Assembly: GCA_936432065.2 (NCBI GenBank)
Contig: OW386289.2
Coordinates: forward strand, 35,731,903-35,795,902
Length of the DNA: 64,000 nucleotides
Direction: 5' to 3'
Source: Rutpela maculata
Taxonomy: Eukaryota; Arthropoda; Insecta; Coleoptera; Cerambycidae
In this document: positions 10,931-22,316 of the stretch, in pieces
Numbering within the stretch: the first letter of the stretch is position 1
Layout of the letters: each line of letters starts with the position of its first letter
Position numbers and translations under genes: made by a program
The notes under the pieces: generated by a model
The model's database searches: none
Told to the model about the DNA's origin: nothing
The model's input: only the letters and a program-made list of their open reading frames with translations

Positions 10931-12429
10931 TAGTTTGTACATTCAATAAATTAATTTTTAAATACAAAATGTTTTATCCACAATAAGAGTAAAAACTAGT
11001 CACTTATCAATGTCTTATCAAATAAATTGTATGTAATCTTTACATATTTATTTTATGAAGCAACGTAATTGAATGATTGAAAAATAATCGAATAATCGGA
11101 GAGCTGAGAAAAAAAAAAGTTGAATTAAAAAAAAAACATCCATCTAGCCACTCCTGAAGCCGAGAAAAAGAGAAATGGAGCTGCCGCCACGCTAAAACTG
11201 TCCAAGTACGCCATTAGCAGTAAAGGCAGAGGGGGATCTGGCTTCTAGTGTGAGCGCGAGCGCCAAAGATGCAATTTTCTCGATTTTTTTCCATGGCCCA
11301 TCTAGATATATAGACATGGCACTTTATGTAAGTGATAACACACACTCTGATGTATATTCAGTTAAATTTTCAAGTAAAAATATTTTCAAATTTCGCCGTA
11401 ATCACAAAAAACGTGAAATCTTCATATCTCGGCTCCAAAGCATCGGAGCAAAAATTTTTTTTTCTTAAAATCGTGTTTTTATATGACAATTAAAATGCCA
11501 TTAGTTGCAATAAATTTTATGCAAAATCCACTGAGATATTTACATTTGTTTAAGTTGCAAAATTGATTTTTTGCGTAAAAAAGTCACAAATTAAAATTTC
11601 TTTGCAATATTCTTTTTGATTATGTAAATGTACGTCAAATACAATGTTTTTACCAAAACAGAACTGTAAAATATTAATATGATGTTTTAGTATAACAGTT
11701 TGAATTTTCTTTTTAATAAATTGATTGCAAAAAAAATAATTAATATTTTGCAACGGAACAAAGTGCATTTCATTAAGGGTAAAAATATGTACTATTTCTC
11801 ATAATATCGTCAACATGCAGATTTTACATTTGTCTCTACAGTACTTCAAAGTTCGAGGATCGAAAAATCCAATTTTTTCAGTTTTTTTACCATAAAATGT
11901 TATTAACAATCAAAAATTAGTTTTTTGCATATACCTACCTTATAGGGGAACCCATGGCGAAGAAATTGACGGGTCGAACATTTTTCTATGACCTTTAGAA
12001 GCGAAGATATAAGCAAACAAGTAAGTTGCAAAATTAATTATGTTTACAAAAAGTTGAATAACAATTAAAGCCGCCATTTTGAGTGGTCAACATTATTTTT
12101 TTCGGATTTCTGGGGAAATTCTGTAGGGAGTAGACTAATTTTTGGCTTGTCCCAAAACTTTCCGAGACATTTTTCTAATATCACTGGACTAGTTATACAT
12201 TTTTGCAAAATTGATATAAGAAAAACAAATATGTTAAGATTCTCTAAAGTGGTCTCAAGTATAACTAAAGAAATCTATGTGAAATAAACATCTAGCTAAA
12301 AATTATGCTGTCGACCAGTTAACATATTTCCTATGACAATTCCATTGTTATTCAACTTTTAAGTAAACCCATGATGTAAGGAAATAAGTAAACCCACAAC
12401 GGTCAAAGAAAAAAAAAATTCCACCTCTA

Positions 12430-13030
12430 TTATTATATACACTTCACAAATACGAAAACGAAAATAATAAAATTAAATGTCCTCCTATTTGTCTGTCCGT
12501 CATGTTTCTTGTAAGCACGCCAACTTATGAAAGAAAAGTCCGATTATACTGAAAATGGGACAGTAAGTTAGTGGTGGCTAGAGGAAGAACCCTATTGTGT
12601 TTGAACAAAATCGATCCGTAAAAAAGTTATTAATTATTTAAATTTGAAGATTTTTTTTTTTTTTTGGTTTTTATAAAAATAATAAGTATCCAACTGTGGA
12701 AATAAGATTTCAACTCATTGCTTATAATTTAAAAATTTACATTTTTTTCACGTGGCAGGTGGTGCTGGTGTAGTTTCTACGTTTATATAACTCTGAACCC
12801 AAAGGTCCCGGATTCGAAACACACGTAAGTTTTGGATGTAGTTCCTTTTTTAAATTTATGTTATACTGAGTGTCTCACCAACTAAGTTCGTATGATAAAA
12901 TAAAAAATGTCTAAAATTAACATTTACAAAAAACTGCGAAGAGTATCCTATAGAATGTGTAACAATTATATAACAAATTCAGTAAATAGGCGAAGAGTAA
13001 ATGTCTCATCTAGTTATTCATACTTTTATC
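12430..13030 (+). repeat. dispersed repeat with tRNA-like segment, copy A (copy B at 25440-26140)
   Basis: This stretch aligns with 25440-26140 through GTCTGTCCGTC, ATGTTTCTTGTAAGCACG, GAAAAGTC.GATTATA, GTAAGTTAG, AAAAAGTTATTAAT and, at the end, AAACTGCGAAGAGTAT and TAGAATG.GTAACAAT. In both copies the middle holds a tRNA-like pair of blocks. Here they are GGTGCTGGTGTAGT (box-A-like, near 12763) and GGTCCCGGATTCGAAAC (box-B-like, near 12806). This suggests a composite including an old tRNA-derived SINE. Nothing else is seen between 13031 and 13422. Confidence 0.55.
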
Positions 13031-13422
13031 AAACTTCAAAGGTCATTCTGCCATACTTCGGAAAAATATACATTCTGTAGTTGGGAAATAGATAAAAACT
13101 AAATAGTTTAACTTATTTTTTGTATACAAATAACTAAAACTTCTACCTGAATGTTGTAAAAGTATTCATTACTGTATTTTAATATATTATTATCATGACT
13201 GTTAAAAATATACCAAAGAATAGAATATAATAGCAACAATAGAGTCAGCTGTGTTTGAGTTATTTTTAACTTAAGCTAATATTTGAACAAACCGTTCTAG
13301 GTATACTTACATCATAATTTTGACTAACATAAATTCCTGTGTATACGCCAACTAAGAAAGAGAACTGAAAAAAAAATGTTCAAACTCAACAGAGGGAAAA
13401 TACCCATCTACTTACAAGTCCT

Positions 13423-13605
13423 CTAACCATGATGGTATAAAGTTGCTAAGTACTTATTGTTATATTCTACCTCCTTCGATTGCAGGTCGGTGATCTTTGT
13501 CAACTTGACATTGGCATTTATCAATATTTTTGCCGCAAAACATATGACTACAGGGTATTCTAATGTTTTGGTTTTCAGATTAATAGTGCCAACTGTATAC
13601 CTCAC
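13423..13605 (-). CDS. possible exon of a divergent gene, hypothetical
   Basis: A 60-aa minus-strand reading ends in LATLYHHG and contains TLEYPVVICFAAKILINANV and LTKITDLQSKEVEYNNK, which looks more protein-like than its surroundings. It lies about 300 bp upstream of the TraB gene start on the opposite strand, where a divergently transcribed gene would begin. A weak donor-like GTTAGA overlaps its end. No family is recognised, no downstream exon is seen to the left among the repeats, and it could be chance. Confidence 0.25.
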   Translation of the reverse strand: MRYTVGTINLKTKTLEYPVVICFAAKILINANVKLTKITDLQSKEVEYNNKYLATLYHHG

Positions 13606-13901
13606 ATGTAATAGAATATTTTTATTTATCTATGAAATCAGAAATAAAAATAATTAATAGGAACAACATGGTTGTATAAAATTATTATGAAAATATTATG
13701 AATTTTATTCATCTAATATTAATTATTGGCCATAAAGGGAACTAACTAGAAAAAATTTTTTAACCAACTAATCGAAAATAAGTTCCCCTAGCATCGCAAC
13801 ATTTGACACTTATGTCAAATTGTTGACAACTAATTTTTCTTTTTTGTTGTATTATTTTTTATCTTATTAGAATAGTTTTAAGCTACAAAAATACAAGTAA
13901 G
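13606..13901 (+). promoter_or_regulatory. upstream region / probable 5' UTR of the TraB gene
   Basis: This interval separates the TraB start codon (13902) from the putative divergent exon. It is AT-rich without a clear TATA box. A short palindrome, TTTGACACTTATGTCAAA (13802-13819), is the only notable symmetrical motif. The promoter assignment rests on position only. Confidence 0.3.
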
Positions 13902-16900
13902 ATGGATAGCTCGTTGACTAATTTTGGTATGTTGTATTTGTTTGTATACTGAAAATTTTGGAATACATTTTTAACATATTGCATTGGGGTTATAGAGTTA
14001 TCAGAAAGTACAGTTAAAATAGGAACTGATTCTGAAAATGGCTCAGAGAAAAGTGATCCTATCGAAATATTAGGCTTTGGAGATGTGGAATCATCTTCAA
14101 GTAATAAATCCGATGATGATTTCGATAATAATTTACCTGAAACTGTGACACTTTTAAAGCATGCAGGAACTGGTGCCAAAGTTTATCTCATTGGAACTGC
14201 CCATTTTAGTAAAGAATCCCAAGAAGACGTCATAAAGGTAAACTGTTATTAAGAAATAGTTCTGTTCATATTTTTGTCAATTTTTTTAGGTTATAACAAA
14301 TGTACTTCCAAATGTAGTCGTGCTAGAATTATGTAGCTCAAGAACAAATATTTTATCTTTAGATGAAGCGACTGTGTTAGAAGAAGCAAAAAATATTGAT
14401 ATGCAAAAAATTGTGTCTACTCTTAGGACTAATGGTGTCTACAATGGCCTTATGTATCTTCTTTTACTTAACATGAGTGCACATTTAACTAAGGAAATTG
14501 GTATGGCTCCTGGAGGAGAATTTAGAGTAGCATATAAAGAAGTAGGTATACTGATTGCAATTTACAATTAATAGATTTAATAATACCTTTATTAGTTCTT
14601 TAGAATCATCTGTTATACATTTTTTGGAAATTTTTTCAGGATACTTACCCTATTTTTGGGTCACAAAATATGAATTTAAAGTTAATTTCGGGTGCATAGT
14701 CACCTTTGACAAGCACTTTCATCAAATAAAACCAAAAACACCTTAAATTTCGTCAGCATCTACAGTGTGACTACAACATGGTGTTTTTATTATTTACATT
14801 GATAAAAAGTGCATTTTTTTCTCCTTTGGAGAAAACATTCTTGTTCTACGGTCCAAAAATAGAGTATCCTTAAAAATATCACGAAAACTAGATACTTACG
14901 CGATTCTAAAGAGTTACCATAATTTCAATAACTATTTTGCTTTTAATTAATATCATTAATTCTCATTTCAGGCATCGAAAATTCCAAACTGTGGAATTCA
15001 TCTAGGAGATAGACCAATCAACATAACTCTCAAAAGGGCTTTGGCAAGACTCACATGGTTCCAAACTATAAAACTAGCTTGGCATTTGTTGACATCAAAG
15101 GATCCTGTTAGGTAACTATTTTCGACGTATTTTTGTTTTGTATTTATTTAATTTCACTTATAATTATTGTAGCGTTGAAGACATTGAAAAATGCAAAAAC
15201 CGTGATATGTTAGAACAATTATTGGCTGATTTAGCAGGGGAATATCCAGCATTTCGAGAGGTCTTTCTTGATGAAAGAGATATTTACCTAACAAATTCTC
15301 TTCAGGCAGCTGCACAATCCAAGTTGAGACCAAAGGGCCCAGAAGGTATTTTTTTAAATATATTTATTAATTATTAAGTGTACTTAGAATGAGATAAGTA
15401 TATGATATACCTATATAAATATAAAATGGTTCTAAGAATACTCTTAAGTTTTAGTCTTCTGTTAGATTTCCAATCTTACATACTTTCTTACTATATTCTT
15501 AGCATTTTGCCCTCAGATAATATTAATGATTTGTATAAAAAAACATATCTATGTTAAGACATTACTAGAGTGTCTAGAGATACGAAATATACAAAATTTA
15601 GAAATAATGTTACATATAATAATGATTTATTATTATGGGTGATTTTTGTAGCAAAAGGTATCTTCAGTTTCAATATGGTCCCGACACTTGTTCTTACCTC
15701 CTCCTCCTTACCTCCTAAATCGAAAAATTTACTGAATGAAAATGCATTGATGATTTATTTTTGAAATGTTTTTGGGATAGCTGGTTATGAATCTGAAGTT
15801 AAAATTGAAAAATTCAAAATGGCAACTCCAATATGGTGGATGGAATTTTTTTCTAAACCAAGTGTATTTAATGAGTAAATAAATTTGAGCATCTGGGTTA
15901 TGATGTATATTAACAAAAAACACGTTTTCATATATATTTTTTATTTTTGGGTAATTACAGGGACAAAATGTTGACTTTGGTTAAAAAATGTGGAGATGTA
16001 CATTGTTTTGGTCAATAACTTTATTTTTTTATGGTACCGAAACAAACAAAGAATCATTTGAAATCTTAATTAATTATTGCAAATGTCATAGGTGATCCAA
16101 ATAAACGATAAAGCTTTTCATATATCACAGTTTATTTTCTTGATATCATAACGGGCAGTATAAAACAAGTATAAAATAGCACTATTCTCTAAATACATGA
16201 CATGTTACAACACTGGTGCAGACTGACTCGTCGGGTTGGCTCACTTCCTGTTGTCAATATAGCGGGGGACTGTCCTGCGTCTTAGGGTACTCGAATACAT
16301 TTCACACCTTGGATCGGTCCTAAAAGTCTACGTGTATTCTCACACTAATTTTTTTTGGTCCTGTGGACTCAACAGTTAGTGTATGCTCTAAACATTTTCA
16401 AACATTTGTTGTCTACGTGCATATAAAATATAAATATAATAAATATCTTTGCATACATTTGTTGCCTATGTGCATCTAAAACAATATAAATATAATAAAT
16501 ATTTTTGTATACATTTACAAATATTAAAATACTTCCATGTGGAAATCTTTAAATCTACCGGGAACTTTTCTGTTCCGTTTTTGTCTAACCTTTATGTTTC
16601 TATCATTTCTAGTTAAAGCAACATCCAGATTTGTATCTTTATTTCTTAAATCTACCCTTACAGTATCTTTTCCTACTCTAGCGTTATATTTATACAACCC
16701 TCGTCAATATTTTTATTTACAATTTCAGATGCCCTATGTACACTTGCCTCGTCGGCATCATCAGCTGTATTTCCAACCAAATCAGAAGCAATACTTAAAC
16801 TTACAGAGGTATTATATCGTTTTATAATTCCATAGTATTTGATTAGATGTTTGATTAGCCTCCATCGTTGAGTTCTTCCCCTTGGCTCCTGCCTCGATTT

Positions 16901-19900
16901 TTTGGTTTACATGCCTTTTCTACACATGTCCAGTGTTAAGCGTACATAAATATGTCATTCTACCAATTTTCTTAGTAATTCTCGTTCTCGCCCATTTTTT
17001 CTCGTTGGCCCTCTAATCTTTCACCATTACTTCCTCGTTTATCCCAAACTTTCGTTTTGTACCTGCGTGATATTTTATTTGTTGCGCTTGAGCTCTTTGC
17101 ATATTTTCACAGATGGTGTTATTCGTAGGAGCGTGTTCCTTCTGGCTCTTGCAGTATGCTTAGTCTACACTTCAGCTTTCTTCCGAATTTGGCCGGCATC
17201 TCCTTGGTCGTGCAGTGTTGAGATGTTCTCTAAAATAATAAGAGTCTCGATGTTAAAGTTTCCATTTTCTCACCTTTGTTTTTCTGGTCCATTATAAGCA
17301 AGTTTTCAATTTTTTTTTCCAAGTTTTGACTGCATTTTCTGCTGCCTTGTTGCTTTGGACATTATTTGTGGTGAAGTCACATGTTTAATGTTATTGCTTT
17401 TGGAAATTTTTTCGACAAGATCTGAAACTAGTTGTGGACCATTGTCGCTCACGACTACCGACAGTAGCCCATACCTCGCAAATGTTTCTCTGAGCTTCTG
17501 CACTGTTACTTCTGGTGTTGTGTTCTTCATGTGGAATATTTCTAACTACTTGGAATATGTGTCTACAATAAGTAAAAACATATTTCCTTGGATCGGTCCT
17601 AAAAGTCTATGTGTATTCTCTTCCATGGCTTCGTTTCCAAAGACACGGCGTTAAATCTGTCTTGAGCTTGGTTAACTCTGTAACTGGTGGTTTAACAGAC
17701 TTGCCGATCAGGATCTCGTTATATTTTCGATGCGCTGGTTCGCAACATTCCTGGAATTATTATTCTTTGTCCCCATAACATTATACCATTATCTACTGAA
17801 AGTTCGTCTCTACTATTTTTTTATGGAGTTACTTGATCGCTTTCCTTGTCCGACCATTCCTCGTCTTGAATATAACCCTTAACCTCTTGAAGAATTCTAT
17901 CACTAGCCTTGTGAAGTTTAATTTTGTTATTATTGATTGGCCAGTCCGTCACAGTGGAGGTGAAATTTATATAACTTACTTTTTCTTTGTTCGTCTCGTC
18001 CTTGAATGGTTTAATCACCGCCCTCGAAAAATAATCTGCTACTATCTTTCCTCTTGACTTGCTCTATTTCGTAATTAAATCCTGAAAGAAAAGCCCCTTC
18101 TTTGCAACCTGTTACCAACCATTTTTGGGATCTCTTTATGCTATCCAAAAATTGTGGTTAATGACAGGGACCAAAATCGAATTTTATTTCAGTTCGGTTT
18201 CGGATACGGTTACCTAACGTACACCATTTTCGGTTTTCAGAGCAGCGATAATTTGGTTTTCAGTTACAGTTTCGGTTTTCAGGGCAGTGACTTTTCGGTT
18301 ACGGTTTTGGTTAGAAAAAATTAGTAATTATGGTGCGGTTTTTGGTTATGGTTTTGGTCCCTGGTTTTTACTTGCCATTTACCTCCTATAGTCTTTATAA
18401 TGGACGAATTGATTTAGATATGGTTTTCACCGTACAATTTGGTATTTCTACATTACTGTTTAAAGATTTGAATCTTTGATTTCAGCCGTATTTTTTGTAC
18501 TTTATTCACAATTTAAATTTCAAATGTGATTTCGGTTACCGGAGACATTCATTCCGGTTTTCGGTTTCGGTTTTTCAGACATTCATTCCGGGTTTCGGTT
18601 TCGGTCTCATTCCGGTATTCAGTTTTGGTCTACCAGAAACTCTTATTCTGGTTTTCGGTTTCGGTTAAAGTTAGAATAAATTCGTAATTACGGTGCGGTT
18701 TTCGGTTACGGTTTTGGTTCGGTTAGGGTCCCAGCTTAATAGTCTGTGATCTGTGAAATGAATTTCTTTCCAAGAGATGGCGAGTCCCTCTTTATGTTTC
18801 ATGGAATAATGTTCTTCAGATGGTAAGAGTAAGCATAACTAATCGGATGTTCTCCATTTTCCATTCTATGCGACAGAACAGCGGAAATTCCTTGGTTTGA
18901 TGCGTCAGTCAATATTACTGGCAATTTTGGATTGAAGTATGTTAAGATTGAATCCGATGCTATTGCCTGCTTTAGTCTGCTGAATGTTTCATCTTCTCTC
19001 TTCCATTTAAATTTTACTTTGTCTTTTAGCAAATTGTAAATCAGTTTTGCTAAAAGTTAGGTACAAATTTTCCATAAAAAGTTGCCATTCCCATAAGTGT
19101 CCTGACTTCTGTGGTACTCGTTGGTGCTGGGGCTTCTAGAATAGCTTTTACTTTGTTCTTTGTTTTATTTAACCCATGTTTGCTTATTGTGTGCCCAAGG
19201 TACTCATCTTCTTTAAAAAATTCTCTTTTCTTATTGCCAATCCTGCTTGTTTTAGAATTTCCAACTCTCGCCTTAAGATGTTCCCCAAATGTTCGGTCCA
19301 GTTATCAAGATATCCTCCAAAAAATGTATTACTTTGTCCGTACCCTGGAATAGTTGTTGGAACTTTACGCTGGCTGGGCTGATGCCAAATGGCATACGGT
19401 TTATGGTAAAAAGTTCTTTGTGGGTGCTTCACGTTAACAACTTCTTTGCTTCTTCATCCAACTCAAATTGATTATATGCCTGTGAAAGATCTAATTTAGA
19501 AAATTTCTCACCATTGTGCAGCTTACTAAACATTTCTTCTATCCTTGGAAGCGGATACTGGTCCTTCTTGAGGTACTTATTGACTGTTGACTTATAATCG
19601 CCACACAGTCTTAACTTTCCGTCTCCTTCCAATACTGGGACCAACAATGTCGCACATTCTGATGTCTCTACTGGAGTCAAAATTCCTGCCTTGACCAGCT
19701 TATAATTTCCTTACCCATGGTTTCTCAATAGGTCAGGGGGATTGCTCTAGGCTTAAGAAAAGAAGTTAGCGTTCTGTTTTAATTCAAGCGATATTTATGA
19801 ATGTTTAAATGTAGCTAACTTATTACAAAATACTTCTGGAAATTCGCTAATCATTTATTTAACATTATCCTTATAATTTACATTGTTAATCATTTTAAAA

Positions 19901-22278
19901 CGTATATTAAAAATAGTTAAAAAGTCTCTTCCTAAAATATTTGGTCCTTGATTTTCAATAACATAAAATTTAATATCATGGCATTTATTACTAAAATTAA
20001 CCTTACATGTAAAATATCCTAAAGGATTAAAAATGCTGCCGCTATAACTTTTCAAAATTGTTTTTTCTCTGCTTAACTCATAGTTACGTGCGAAATTACT
20101 AGAAAAAATGTCACTATTTAAAGGGGACATGGCTGCGCCCTCTGTATATTTCAATAAAAACTTACTTGTTATCTATGTCCACGTTAACTTTGAAATCACA
20201 TCCATTTTTAGCTTTATTCTCATAGTCTACATTAAACATTGTCAGTTCATTACTGGAGTTTAAAATTGAGTCAACATTACCTTGGTTTGTCTGCTGCAAG
20301 TTAAACTCCTTCTTGGGACTCACCCTTGACAAATGGCCAATTTGTTTGCATACGATGCCAATGTAGTTTCTATACTTGCATTTCCCGAGGTATTTCCCTT
20401 GATGCACGGCTCCACATACCTTGCAGGTTTGTTTTCTTGCTGCTCTCAAACTAGAATTTGATTTTAAGGTTACCAACGTGTTCATCTTTTCGGATAATCC
20501 TGCATGATTAATGATGTGATGTCTTTCCATTTGTTGGTGGGGCTTTCCATCCTTGTCCTTCTGCATCTGTACAAAATTAATGGCTCCTCCGGCATCGCAA
20601 TTAGTTACTTTGTATTTCTAACTTTCTTTCTGTAACGCCGCTTGTTGGATTCTTTCTAATTCTTCGGTTTTGGATTCTTCTCATATCCTATCAAATACCT
20701 CGCCTGGTTGCAAACCTGAGACGAATTTATCTTTTAAGATTGACGTTAGAGAATCCCCAAACTTGCAATTTACCACTAAACTATGTAAGCTTGCAAAAAT
20801 ACAGTTAGCGGGCTCTTGCAAAGGGCCTTGCAGATCGTACAGAGGGCCTCTAAGGCAGAACTGGTAATTTTCACAAGGAGGTGCAGGCTAGACGGTTTCG
20901 TCGAGCCAGTGCTCTATGACAAGACTCTAACGATCTCCAGGATGGTGAAATATCTGGATGTTATCCTGGACTCTAAGCTGACCTGGAAAGATCACATAGA
21001 GAGACAAATACAAAGGGCCACTACAACCTTCTGGGTATGTAGAAGGACCTTTGGTAAAACATGGGGGTTAAACCCCAGGGTAACAATGTGGTACTACACT
21101 GTGATAGTAAGACCCCAATGATCACTTATGCTTCTGTTGTGTGGTGGCCTGCTGTAACCAGGCTATACATTCAACAAAAGCTAACACAACTCCAAAGACT
21201 TGCCTATGTGGGAGTCACACGAGCAGTACGCCCGACCCCCATAACAACTCTGGAGGTCCTTCTGGACCTCGTGCCCTTTCACTTGGTGATTGAAGCCGAG
21301 GCTCGGAAAGTGGCCTACAGGCTGAGGTGGGGTGGTCGGTGGAAGGCCAGAGGAGAACAATTAGGACACACATGGGCCCTTTCCAACGTGATAGGGACTC
21401 ACTCACTTCTGGAGGCCAGGAGTGATGATATGGCACCTTCCTTCTCCTTCTCAGAACCCTTTGAGGTTGTCATCCGCAAAAGGGAAGACTGGAACCCACT
21501 CGAGGACATACTCAGGCCTGCCGATATCGTCTGGTTCACAGATGGATCGAGGTTTGAGGAAAGTGCTGGAGCGTGGATATACGGTGAAAGGCCCAGGGCT
21601 GAAGTTTCTTATGCCTTGGGCAAATTCTCCACGGTATTCCAGACCGAGATCTTTGCTATTTAGGTCTGCGCACAGGAGAATATCCGAAGGAAATATTCCA
21701 ACAAGCACATATGTATATATATGTTGTTTCTTAGGTTTTCGCGGGTGTTGAATGAAGTGTTGGTGAAACGTCACGTTTCACGTAACTTCTCATTGGTGGT
21801 CGTGACATTTCAGCGAGGCCACTTGTCGGGTTAGCTCAGGCTCCCACTACGCCTCCCACACACAGCAGAGGGCCAATAATACGTAGCCAGTCGTGCAACC
21901 AAACAGAAACACGACAACCCCCGGCGACCAATAGAAACGAGGATGCACGACCATCAACGAGAGGTCACGTGAAATGTGACGTTTCAGCGAGGCCTCTGGC
22001 CGGGTTAGCTCAGGCGCCTGCTACGCCTCCCACATATAGTCGAGGACCGATAACACGTAGCCAGTCGCGCATGCGTGCTCCAGGCCCAAGCATATATAAG
22101 GAACCGCACAGCGCGGAGAACGTCAGTCCAGTTCGAGCAACGAGGAGCAGCAGTAGGCAGCTTTCAGCGAGAACCTGAAGATGGCAGATGGGATTCTGCC
22201 GAAATGCCGTTTAGACAACAATGGCTCCAGCAGGAGTCTATCAACTACGTGGGAAAATACCCGGAAGTACACCAACAC

Positions 22279-22316
<38 letters not shown>

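Larger units (their letters stand above)
8790..12220. mobile_element. large palindromic (foldback) element with about 1.15 kb arms
   Basis: The left arm (about 8790-9950) and right arm (about 11057-12220) are inverted copies with scattered substitutions. Pairs include CGGAAAGTTTTGGGACAG near 8863 against its complement near 12165, GGTTCCCCTATAAGG near 9072 against CTTATAGGGGAACCC near 11940, and GGGCCATGGAAAAAAA at 9712 against its complement near 11290. The ORFs in the arms are mirror pairs of the same sequence and are not genes. The 1.1 kb unpaired centre holds a dispersed repeat and a short acidic/basic coding remnant. Confidence 0.8.

Noticed and set aside
9252..11768. ORFs of 60-97 aa in the arms of the large palindrome
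   Set aside because: Mirror copies of the same arm sequence yield similar short peptides from both arms; no domains are seen.
21969..22178. Protein-coding gene (69 aa ORF rich in Arg/Ser)
   Set aside because: It lies in the non-coding insertion with internal duplications and a promoter-like block; no domain.
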